DNA of 5,275 nucleotides from Actinomycetes bacterium (lineage in GTDB: Bacteria; Actinomycetota; CALGFH01). Below, piece by piece: positions 1-5,275 of this stretch. The stretch covers positions 1-5,275 of the forward strand of contig JASLIH010000109.1 of the NCBI GenBank assembly GCA_030152105.1. Reading direction: 5' to 3'. The notes under the pieces are model-generated. The model was not told where the DNA came from and searched no databases. It saw only the letters and a list, made by a program, of their open reading frames with translations. Positions within the stretch are counted from its first letter, which is position 1. Every line of letters starts with the position of its first letter. The translations under genes were made by a program, and so were the position numbers.

Positions 1-834
1 GGTGCCGTTGGAGTAGACGTTGTCGCCCAGCGGGAGCACGGCGTCGGGACGTAGCGACAGGGCCAGGTCGGAGGTGGCCGCCTGCGCACAGGTTGGGCCG
101 ACGGTGGGGCCCTCCTCCGGATCGGGTGGGCTGGCCGGATCGCAGGCGATGTCGCCGGCAGCGACCACCCTGACCGGGGCGTCGGCGGTGGCCGCCGGCC
201 CGGTGGCGCCGTTGGCCGGGCCGCCTCGGCCGACGGTCGTCTCGACCTCGAGCCGTGGGCCGGTGTCGCCGGTCTCGCCGCTGGCGTAGCGTCCGGTGGC
301 GGTCGAGGCGGCGACCAGCGCCAGCAGCACCGGTCCCCGGTAGGTCCGCGCCAGGTCCAGGTCGGCGGCGACCCAGCCCGGGTGGTCGATCGGCCCGGAG
401 CCGCCGACCACCTGGCCGAGCGGGGGGGCGTCCCGCCAGCTGGTGGCGCGCCCCGTCCAGGCGTCCGGCGGCACCGCGACGACCAGGAAGCCGCCTCGGT
501 TGGCGGTGGCGGCGTGGACGCGTAGGGTCGCCTTGGTGACGCCCCCGGTCAGGCCGTCGACCCGGAAGCGCAGGTAGGTCCGGACGTGGTGGCGGGCCGA
601 GTTGCTGGTCTGGAGCCAGTGGTCATTGAACGAGCGGCCTGGCGCCTCGGCGCTGACGTACCAGTCGGTGAGCGAGGCGAAGGAGGACCTCCGCACCGCC
701 GGCTCAGTCCCGACCACGGTCCGGACGGCGAGGAGCAGCACCAGCGGCATCACCACCGCCACAGCCGCGATCGTGGCGCCGCGTCGGGATCGCAGCAGCC
801 AGCGGCGGAGGTCAGAAGCTGTAGGTCTGGACAT
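1..834 (-). CDS. Membrane-anchored DNRLRE-domain metallophosphoesterase, N-terminal part (partial, end off window)
   Basis: The frame from the ATG at 834 stays open for exactly 278 codons to position 1. Residues 1-18 are basic (MSRPTASDLRRWLLRSRR), then a hydrophobic segment about 20-40 (ATIAAVAVVMPLVLLLAV) with no clear cleavage site, so a signal-anchor is likely. Residues about 47-198 match the DNRLRE domain: VRTYLRFRVDGL, then VTKATLRVHAAT, then WTGRATSWRDAPPLGQVV, ending TGPRLEVE. These beta-sandwich domains are carbohydrate-binding-module-like in several secreted enzymes. A Gly/Ala/Thr/Pro linker (199-219) joins a metallophosphoesterase domain that starts VRVVAAGDIACD (221-232), continues CAQAATSDLA and reaches PLGDNVYSNGT (269-278). 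D228 and D271 are the likely first metal ligands; the GNH and GHxH motifs lie off the left edge. The ATG at 834 sits 23 nt inside the previous gene with only a weak upstream GGAC as ribosome site, so the start is probable but not certain. The join to gene 4 suggests co-expression. Confidence 0.9.
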   Translation of the reverse strand, partial: MSRPTASDLRRWLLRSRRGATIAAVAVVMPLVLLLAVRTVVGTEPAVRRSSFASLTDWYVSAEAPGRSFNDHWLQTSNSARHHVRTYLRFRVDGLTGGVTKATLRVHAATANRGGFLVVAVPPDAWTGRATSWRDAPPLGQVVGGSGPIDHPGWVAADLDLARTYRGPVLLALVAASTATGRYASGETGDTGPRLEVETTVGRGGPANGATGPAATADAPVRVVAAGDIACDPASPPDPEEGPTVGPTCAQAATSDLALSLRPDAVLPLGDNVYSNGT

Positions 835-2224
835 CGAAGGTCCGTCCCAGCTCGTCGGTCGGGGTCACCGTGACCTGGCTGCCCCGCACCGTCACGAGCA
901 GGAAGTGGAACACCCGGGTGATGGTGTCCGGCACAGGGGCGGCGCCGCAGGCGCTGCCCCGGCCCCTGGAGTACGACCAGCCGATGCCGTACACGTCGAA
1001 GGTGCTGCAGCCCTTGTCGCCGATCGGCTCCAGCTTCGCGCCGCCCCCACCGGTGACGTAGGAGACGAAGCTGTCGCCGGGCTGGCGGAGGTTGCGCTCG
1101 TAGAGGTGCGCGTGCCCGCTGAACACCAGGTCGACGTCGTACTGGCTGAGCAGACCGGCCAGGCTGCCCGGGCCGCGCAGGTACGGGTCCGAGGACTCGG
1201 TGGCGTTGTCGGAGTAGGGCGGGAAGTGGAGGAAGGCGAACGTGAACGTCGAGGGGTGGCCGGCCAGGTCGGCGGCGAGCCACTGGTACTCCGGGCTCGA
1301 CGGCGTCCAGTGGTTGTCGTAGTCGTTCTTGTAGAGGTCGGCGGTGCCGACGTTGGAGTCGGCCCAGGCCGCATCCAGCACGTAGAAGCGGGCCGGGCCG
1401 GCGTCAAAGGAGTACCAGAGCGACGGGTAGCTCTTGGAGCTGGTGCCGTTGGTGCAGCAGTAGGTGTCCATCTGGGCCCGGCCACCGGAGGTCGCGGCGG
1501 CCTGGGCCGAGGGCCAGAGCATGGGCAAGGTGGCGTTCAGCCCATGGTTGCCGAGCGCGTTGAACATGGGGATGCGCGCGCCCACCTGCTTGTAGAAGCC
1601 CGGCCCGAACACGGTGCTCACGTCCGCGCCCCGCTGGATGAGGTCGCCGTAGTTGGCTTGGCTGCCGCTTGGGTAGGCGGTGTCACCGGTCCCGACCGCG
1701 AAGCGGGCGCCGCTGGCCGCGATCCGGGACATGAGGCTGGCCTGGTCGGGGTTGTTCCCGGCGGCGTCGACCGCGCCCCAGTCGCCGAGCACGGCGAAGG
1801 AGTAGGCGGCGGCCGACCCGGCCGGCAGCTGGCTCCAGAAGGTCGGCGCCGGGTCAGTCCCGAGCAGGTCCAGCCCCGGGTCGCCCAGGAAGATCCGGTA
1901 GCAGTAGCGGGTCCCGTGGGCCAGCCCGGTGAGCTTGGCCTTCCACTGGTATTCGGGGGTCGTGCCGACGGTGATGGCCGTCTTGGTGGCCCCGATCCGG
2001 TGGGCGGTGCAGCTCTCGGTGGCGACCTTGCCGTAGGTGGCGTAGCCGACGGCCGAGGCCCGGTCGGTGCCCCAGTTCAGGGTGGCGTAGCCGGCGACCA
2101 CGTCGGTCAGGTAGGGATAGCGCAGCAACTGCCCGGCAGCGGCGCCCGCCGGCTGGGTGGCGCACTGCACAGCCAGGGCCAGGATCGCGGCCGGCAGGAG
2201 CGCCCATCGACGTGGATGGTTCAT
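812..2224 (-). CDS. Secreted purple-acid-phosphatase-like metallophosphoesterase
   Basis: The protein has 470 residues. Residues 1-30 are a signal peptide (MNHPRRWALLPAAILALAVQ, cleavage likely near PAGAAAG). Residues about 33-130 look like the fibronectin-III-like N-terminal domain of purple acid phosphatases (RYPYLTDVVAGYATLNWGTD; LTGLAHGTRYCYRI). The catalytic metallophosphoesterase domain runs from about 141 to 395, with all expected metal-ligand motifs in order: GDWG (147-150), GDTAY (180-184), GNHG (225-228), FLHFPPYS (331-338) and GHAHLYER (370-377). The presumed ligands are D148, D181, Y184, N226, H333, H371 and H373. The fourth residue of the GNH motif is Gly where family members usually have Asp or Glu. 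No C-terminal membrane helix is seen, so the product should be released or held by other means. Likely activity is phosphomonoester hydrolysis outside the membrane; the substrate is unknown. The start overlaps the GH99-like stop by 4 nt, and its 3' end overlaps the next gene by 23 nt. Confidence 0.94.
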   Translation of the reverse strand: MNHPRRWALLPAAILALAVQCATQPAGAAAGQLLRYPYLTDVVAGYATLNWGTDRASAVGYATYGKVATESCTAHRIGATKTAITVGTTPEYQWKAKLTGLAHGTRYCYRIFLGDPGLDLLGTDPAPTFWSQLPAGSAAAYSFAVLGDWGAVDAAGNNPDQASLMSRIAASGARFAVGTGDTAYPSGSQANYGDLIQRGADVSTVFGPGFYKQVGARIPMFNALGNHGLNATLPMLWPSAQAAATSGGRAQMDTYCCTNGTSSKSYPSLWYSFDAGPARFYVLDAAWADSNVGTADLYKNDYDNHWTPSSPEYQWLAADLAGHPSTFTFAFLHFPPYSDNATESSDPYLRGPGSLAGLLSQYDVDLVFSGHAHLYERNLRQPGDSFVSYVTGGGGAKLEPIGDKGCSTFDVYGIGWSYSRGRGSACGAAPVPDTITRVFHFLLVTVRGSQVTVTPTDELGRTFDVQTYSF

Positions 2225-3411
2225 GCGCGGATCCTTGCTCGGCTCGCCCGCCAGACGAGGACGCCGAGGGAGCCGAGCCCGGCCAGCAGCAGCGAGCCCA
2301 GCAGGAGCAGCCGGCCGGGGCCGTCATCGTGGCCGGCCGGCTCGTCCGAGGCGAAGTCGATCGCCGGGTCGGTCGCGGGGGCGGCCTCGGGGCTGGTCCC
2401 GGGCGCGGTCGTGGGGTCGGGCCTGGGATCGGGCGCGGCGGTGGTCTGCGGGGCGGCTTCGGAGGCGGGCGGGCGCGCGAGCGACGCCAGCACGTCGAGG
2501 TAGCGGCGGCCGTAGCGGCGGCTCGGCTCCACATACGAGCTCTCGCTGAACTCGTTCCAGCTGATCAGCCCGACCGCGTCCGGTGACGAGGCCCTGGCGG
2601 CGCCGAGCGACGCGACCAGGGTGGCGCCGTCGCGTCGCTCCACCACCTTGGTGCCGCCCACCTTGCGGGCGTCGAAGCCGGGGGCGGCCGGGGCGATCCA
2701 GCGTCCTCCCTGGCCGTGCACCGTCTGCTCCATCGCGGCCAGCTTCTCGCGGTACCCGGGGGTGCGCAGCGGGTCGGCCGAGGACCAGTAGTAGGCGTCC
2801 CCGTCGACGAGCCCGGTCAGGCGCTTCATCCCTTCCGGGTCCTTCTCGGAGGCCAGGACCAGCAGGCGGTCGCGCACCGGCTGGACCACCCGGGCGACGT
2901 CGGCACGGGAGAAGCGCCAGGTCCCGGACCAGATGACCACCGGACGGTCGAAGATCCCGAAGGCGGGGGAGCGGGTGTACCGGCCGGCGGCCTCGGCGAA
3001 GTCGCGGCGGACCTGGTCCACCGGCAGGGGGTTGCGGTGGAAGTCGAGGCCCTCATAGATCAGGGCCAGCTTGAACCGGTTGGCCGAGGCGATGCGGCTG
3101 AGCTGCTCCAGCCGCCGGTTGAGGGTGGGGGTGCTCTTCCAGCTGACGATGAATCCGTCGATGCCGGCCCGCTTGGCCAGCTCCACGTGCCGCGCCATCA
3201 CCGCCGGGTCGTCGCTGGAGTAGCGGCCGAGCTCGGGAAGGTCGTCCTTGGCCCGGCTCCAGGACCTGGTGTCGAACCAGATGTAGTAGTAGGCGAGCAG
3301 CGGCACGGGCGCGACGGCGGCGGGCGCGGGCGGGGCGGCGGCTGCCGGCCGCAGGGCCAGCATGGGCAGAGCGAGCAGCGCCGCCAGACACACGCCGGTC
3401 AGCCGCCTCAT
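2221..3411 (-). CDS. GH99-like (endo-alpha-mannosidase-like) glycoside hydrolase, surface-anchored
   Basis: The protein has 396 residues from the ATG at 3411. That start is chosen because it begins a clean signal peptide (MRRLTGVCLAALLALPMLAL then PAAAAPP) and forms an ATGA overlap with the previous gene; the longer frame to 3621 would add a low-complexity Arg/Gly/Pro stretch inside gene 2. Residues about 37-312 form a (beta/alpha)8-like GH99/GH71-type domain: LLAYYYIWFD (38-47), HVELAKRAGIDGFIVSW (75-91), APAAPGFD (240-247) and ISWNEFSESSYVEP (283-296). In the last motif E287 and E290 match the spacing of the two catalytic glutamates in GH99 (NEWHE type). Known GH99 enzymes cut alpha-mannosides, or glucosyl-mannose, internally. 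A Pro/Thr/Ala/Asp-rich linker (about 314-366) leads to a transmembrane segment (about 367-387) and a basic tail (RASRARIRA). Family assignment is firm; the true substrate is unknown. Confidence 0.9.
   Translation of the reverse strand: MRRLTGVCLAALLALPMLALRPAAAAPPAPAAVAPVPLLAYYYIWFDTRSWSRAKDDLPELGRYSSDDPAVMARHVELAKRAGIDGFIVSWKSTPTLNRRLEQLSRIASANRFKLALIYEGLDFHRNPLPVDQVRRDFAEAAGRYTRSPAFGIFDRPVVIWSGTWRFSRADVARVVQPVRDRLLVLASEKDPEGMKRLTGLVDGDAYYWSSADPLRTPGYREKLAAMEQTVHGQGGRWIAPAAPGFDARKVGGTKVVERRDGATLVASLGAARASSPDAVGLISWNEFSESSYVEPSRRYGRRYLDVLASLARPPASEAAPQTTAAPDPRPDPTTAPGTSPEAAPATDPAIDFASDEPAGHDDGPGRLLLLGSLLLAGLGSLGVLVWRASRARIRA
2232..2236 (-). promoter_or_regulatory. Ribosome binding site for the purple-acid-phosphatase-like gene
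   Basis: The minus strand reads AAGGATCCGCGC directly before the ATG at 2224. AAGGA ends 7 nt before the start and lies inside the basic C-terminal tail codons of the GH99-like gene. It supports the ATGA overlap start and suggests independent initiation in addition to coupling. Confidence 0.6.
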
Positions 3412-4472
3412 GGCCCGGCCTGCCCGAGGAGGTCGCGGTCCTCGACGTCGGCGCCGGCCGCCGCGGCCGCCGGGACGCGCCGCCGCCGCCGCAGCCGCCC
3501 GCCGAGCAGTGGCAGGCCGACCAGCACCAGGACGGCCAGCAGGGCCGCCACCGACAGGTCCAGCCAGCTGAGGAAGACCAGCTCGACCTCCTGGTCGCGG
3601 CTCAGGCTCACCGGCACCCACCAGGAGATGCCCGGCCCCTGGACCTTCAACTGGTAGTCGCCGCGGGCCAGGCGCCCGCTGACGGCCCGCGACCGCTCGT
3701 CGAGGCCCAGCCGCTCAACCTGGCCGTCGGGGGACCGCAGCTGCAGCGCCGAACCGGCCGGGAAGCCGAACACGGCATCGTGGGCGCTGATCTGCATCTG
3801 GTAGAACCGCAGGCTGATCGGCCAGGTGGCGTTCGGCGCCGGCCGGAAGCGCTGCTGGGATCGGAAGACGGCGTTGGCCCCGTTGACCAGCACGCCCTCG
3901 ACCGAGTAGTCGAGCGGCCGCGCGGTCACGCGATTGGCGTTGTCCCGGACCGCCTGGCGGGCCGGCAGCCAGTGGGCGCCGTCGCCGGGCTTCTGGTAAC
4001 GCCCGCCGCTGTCGTCCTTCAGCACCACCGACTCCACTACGCCGCCGGGGACCGGGTCACCCTGGGTGTCCACGAAGCTCCAGCGGACCAGGCATACCTC
4101 GGTGAAGCCGGCGACCAGCCTGGTCACCCGGCCGCCCATCCGCACCGTGCGGCTGGTGCTGAACTCATCGCCACCGTACCCGCCCGTCCAGCGCTGGAAC
4201 TCGTACCGGAGGCCCGGCCGGGGGGCGGGGACGCCAACCGTCAGGCGTCGGGTGGCGACCCCGTCCGCGGTGATCGACGCTACCCCGTCGGCGCCGGAGC
4301 GGAAGCCCCGCCCGTCCAGGGTGAATGCGACCCCGGCCATGGGCGGGACGACCTGCACAACGAGGGTGTGCGGCTGCAGCCGTCGGGCCGGCGCGGCCGC
4401 GGCGGGCGTGGCCAGGGCGGCCGCCAGAGCGGCGGCCAGCGGCACCGCCAGGAAGCGCGCGTTCCTGGTCAC
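3408..4472 (-). CDS. Secreted, C-terminally membrane-anchored beta-rich protein with PEGA-like N-terminal segment, function unknown
   Basis: This is a 354-residue protein that I do not recognise as a named family. Residues 1-27 form a Sec-type signal peptide (MTRNARFLAVPLAAALAAAL, then an Ala-rich cleavage region ending near ATPAAAA). Residues about 36-80 (VVPPMAGVAFTLDGRGF, then a GADGVASI turn) resemble PEGA/carboxypeptidase-regulatory type beta-sandwich repeats, which present short beta strands at the surface. The middle, to about 300, is beta-rich with no catalytic signature that I can see. Residues 305-324 (LDLSVAALLAVLVLVGLPLL) form a transmembrane helix followed by RLRRRRR, so the bulk should be outside and a tail of about 28 residues inside. 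The start is GTG at 4472, overlapping the upstream TGA as GTGA, with GAGG 7 nt upstream. Its stop overlaps the GH99-like start by 4 nt. From context it may be a scaffold, substrate-binding or accessory partner of the surrounding surface hydrolases; this is inference. Confidence 0.88.
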   Translation of the reverse strand: MTRNARFLAVPLAAALAAALATPAAAAPARRLQPHTLVVQVVPPMAGVAFTLDGRGFRSGADGVASITADGVATRRLTVGVPAPRPGLRYEFQRWTGGYGGDEFSTSRTVRMGGRVTRLVAGFTEVCLVRWSFVDTQGDPVPGGVVESVVLKDDSGGRYQKPGDGAHWLPARQAVRDNANRVTARPLDYSVEGVLVNGANAVFRSQQRFRPAPNATWPISLRFYQMQISAHDAVFGFPAGSALQLRSPDGQVERLGLDERSRAVSGRLARGDYQLKVQGPGISWWVPVSLSRDQEVELVFLSWLDLSVAALLAVLVLVGLPLLGGRLRRRRRVPAAAAAGADVEDRDLLGQAGP

Positions 4473-5275
4473 CCGGCACCCTCGCGGTCGGGCCGGACGC
4501 CCAGGTGGGCATGGCGGCGGGAGGCCGCGAACGCCCCTGCCAGCACCAGCGCGGCGACCACGAAGGCGGCGCCGTAGACGCCGTACAGCAGCCCGCTCGC
4601 CGGCCCCCTAGCGACTGCGCCGCCGACCCCTCCCAGGTTCTCGAACAGCAGCGAAGGAGCACGAGGCGGGCTGGAGAAGTCGAAGGCGGCCGTGAAGGTC
4701 CTGGCGGTGGCGTCGCGGCCGCCAACGGGCGCCAGTCCCCAGTTCTCCTCGACGAACCGGATCCCGGCGGTCTGGTCGAGCTGGGTATGGTCGATATGGC
4801 CCCGGCGGGCATAGGGGCTGACCAGCAGCGCCGGCACGCGGAACCCGTAGCCGGCGGCGTCGACCTTGGGCGGCCGCACGTGGTCGTACCAGCCGCCCCA
4901 GTCGTCGTAGCTGTAGAGGAAGGCCGAGTCCTTCCAGGCCGAGCTGGCCATCAGCCCGTTGACCAGGGAGCGCACCAGCCGCTGGCCCAGCACGAGGTCG
5001 CCAGGAGGGTGCTCGCTGGCCCCGTAGTCGACCATGAACGACACCGCCGGCAGGGTGCCCTCCTGCAGGTCCTTGTAGTACTCGCCCAGGTCCACGATGT
5101 GGGAGGCCAGGTGCCGGTTGTCGGCGAAGCGGGGCAGCTTGAGGATGGGCACGTCGTCGAGCACCCGCCCCCAGTGGGCGTCCCGCTTGCCGGGCGGGGT
5201 CCGGATGTTGAGCTTCGGGTCGTGGCCGGCGATGTAGAACTTCCAGGAGATGCCGCGCTGCTGGAGCCGGTCGAA
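4469..5275 (-). CDS. Phospholipase C/acid phosphatase-type phosphoesterase, C-terminal part, membrane-anchored (partial, start off window)
   Basis: The frame is open from the right edge to a TGA at 4471-4469, giving 268 visible residues. A GTG at 5164 is not the real start, because in-frame homologous-looking sequence (FDRLQQRGISWKFYIAGHDP) continues upstream to the edge. The family is the phosphoesterase group of phospholipases C and acid phosphatases (PF04185 type). Visible hallmarks are the SEHPPGD segment (residues 87-93), YDDWGGWYDHV (123-133, the family's late metal-binding motif), RVPALLVSPYARRGHIDHTQ (146-165) and an FVEENWGL helix (174-181). The nucleophile region lies off the window. 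After the domain come a short linker and a hydrophobic segment (about 228-250, LLYGVYGAAFVVAALVLAGA) followed by a basic RRHAH tail, which fits an extracytoplasmic enzyme held by a C-terminal anchor. Substrate (phospholipid or another phosphomonoester/diester) cannot be told. It overlaps the next gene by 4 nt and is the first visible gene of the operon. Confidence 0.93.
   Translation of the reverse strand, partial: FDRLQQRGISWKFYIAGHDPKLNIRTPPGKRDAHWGRVLDDVPILKLPRFADNRHLASHIVDLGEYYKDLQEGTLPAVSFMVDYGASEHPPGDLVLGQRLVRSLVNGLMASSAWKDSAFLYSYDDWGGWYDHVRPPKVDAAGYGFRVPALLVSPYARRGHIDHTQLDQTAGIRFVEENWGLAPVGGRDATARTFTAAFDFSSPPRAPSLLFENLGGVGGAVARGPASGLLYGVYGAAFVVAALVLAGAFAASRRHAHLGVRPDREGAG
4479..4483 (-). 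promoter_or_regulatory. Ribosome binding site for the PEGA-like protein
   Basis: The minus strand reads GAGGGTGCCGG directly before the GTG codon at 4472. GAGG ends 7 nt before the start, a normal Shine-Dalgarno distance. It lies inside the last codons of the upstream phosphoesterase and supports the GTG start with the GTGA stop/start overlap. Confidence 0.6.

Noticed and set aside
422..428. Run of seven G (C on the coding strand) as a possible frameshift site
   Set aside because: The DNRLRE domain reads through in one frame on both sides (SWRDAPPLGQVV), so there is no sign of slippage or a sequencing error.
772..834. Twin-arginine signal in the DNRLRE protein (SRRGAT) or the phosphatase (PRRWAL)
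   Set aside because: The residues after RR do not match the usual FLK-like consensus well, and N-terminal basic pairs are common in Arg-rich high-GC proteins. Tat export is possible but not supported.
2162..2164. Possible lipobox cysteine (C21) in the purple-acid-phosphatase-like protein
   Set aside because: The context is LAVQC. Gln directly before Cys does not fit a lipobox, and an Ala-rich signal peptidase I type site follows a few residues later.
2309..2342. Inverted repeat AGCCGGCC ... GGCCGGCT with an 18-nt loop
   Set aside because: It lies within the codons at the linker/anchor boundary of the GH99-like gene, has no T-run, and short GC palindromes are expected by chance at this composition. 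It is not a convincing terminator.
602..2503. Plus-strand open frame of 633 codons
   Set aside because: It lies antisense to the purple-acid-phosphatase-like and GH99-like genes and has low-complexity Gly/Ala/Val/Arg composition with no domain motif. Long antisense frames are expected in very GC-rich coding DNA.
3412..3621. Upstream extension of the GH99-like gene to a start at 3621
   Set aside because: The extra 70 residues are Arg/Gly/Pro/Ala-rich, overlap the end of the preceding gene by about 210 nt, and would bury a clean signal peptide that begins at the ATG at 3411.
1..5275. tRNA, rRNA, CRISPR, insertion sequence, attachment site or promoter
   Set aside because: No cloverleaf, direct-repeat array, transposase motif or terminal repeat was seen, and there is no intergenic space for a promoter or terminator.

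Overview
The window is GC-rich and fully coding, with a strong preference for G or C at third codon positions. GTG starts, Ala/Gly/Arg-rich proteins and the protein families present all suggest a high-GC Gram-positive bacterium, most likely Actinomycetota. This is an inference from composition and gene content; no marker gene is present to fix the genus.

Everything real lies on the minus strand, so transcription runs from right (5275) to left (1). Five genes follow one another with no intergenic DNA. In transcription order they are: (1) the C-terminal part of a phospholipase C/acid-phosphatase type phosphoesterase (5275-4469, start beyond the right edge); (2) an unrecognised secreted, C-terminally membrane-anchored beta-rich protein with a PEGA-like N-terminal segment (4472-3408); (3) a GH99-like (endo-alpha-mannosidase-like) glycoside hydrolase with a C-terminal membrane anchor (3411-2221); (4) a secreted purple-acid-phosphatase-like metallophosphoesterase (2224-812); (5) the N-terminal part of a membrane-anchored protein with a DNRLRE domain followed by a second metallophosphoesterase domain (834-1, cut by the left edge). 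The first three junctions overlap by 4 nt (GTGA, ATGA, ATGA) and the last by 23 nt, which suggests one polycistronic, translationally coupled operon. Its promoter and terminator are both outside the window.

All four proteins with a visible N-terminus carry an export signal or signal-anchor. Three successive products end in a hydrophobic segment plus a basic tail, and the last is N-terminally anchored. The operon therefore looks like a cell-surface set: three phosphoester hydrolases of different folds, one alpha-mannosidase-like glycosidase and one structural or accessory protein. A plausible role, inferred only, is stripping phosphate (and perhaps sugars) from phosphorylated glycans, phospholipids or other organic phosphate outside the cell, or remodelling the cell's own phosphoglycans. 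No mobile element, RNA gene, CRISPR array or terminator was seen.
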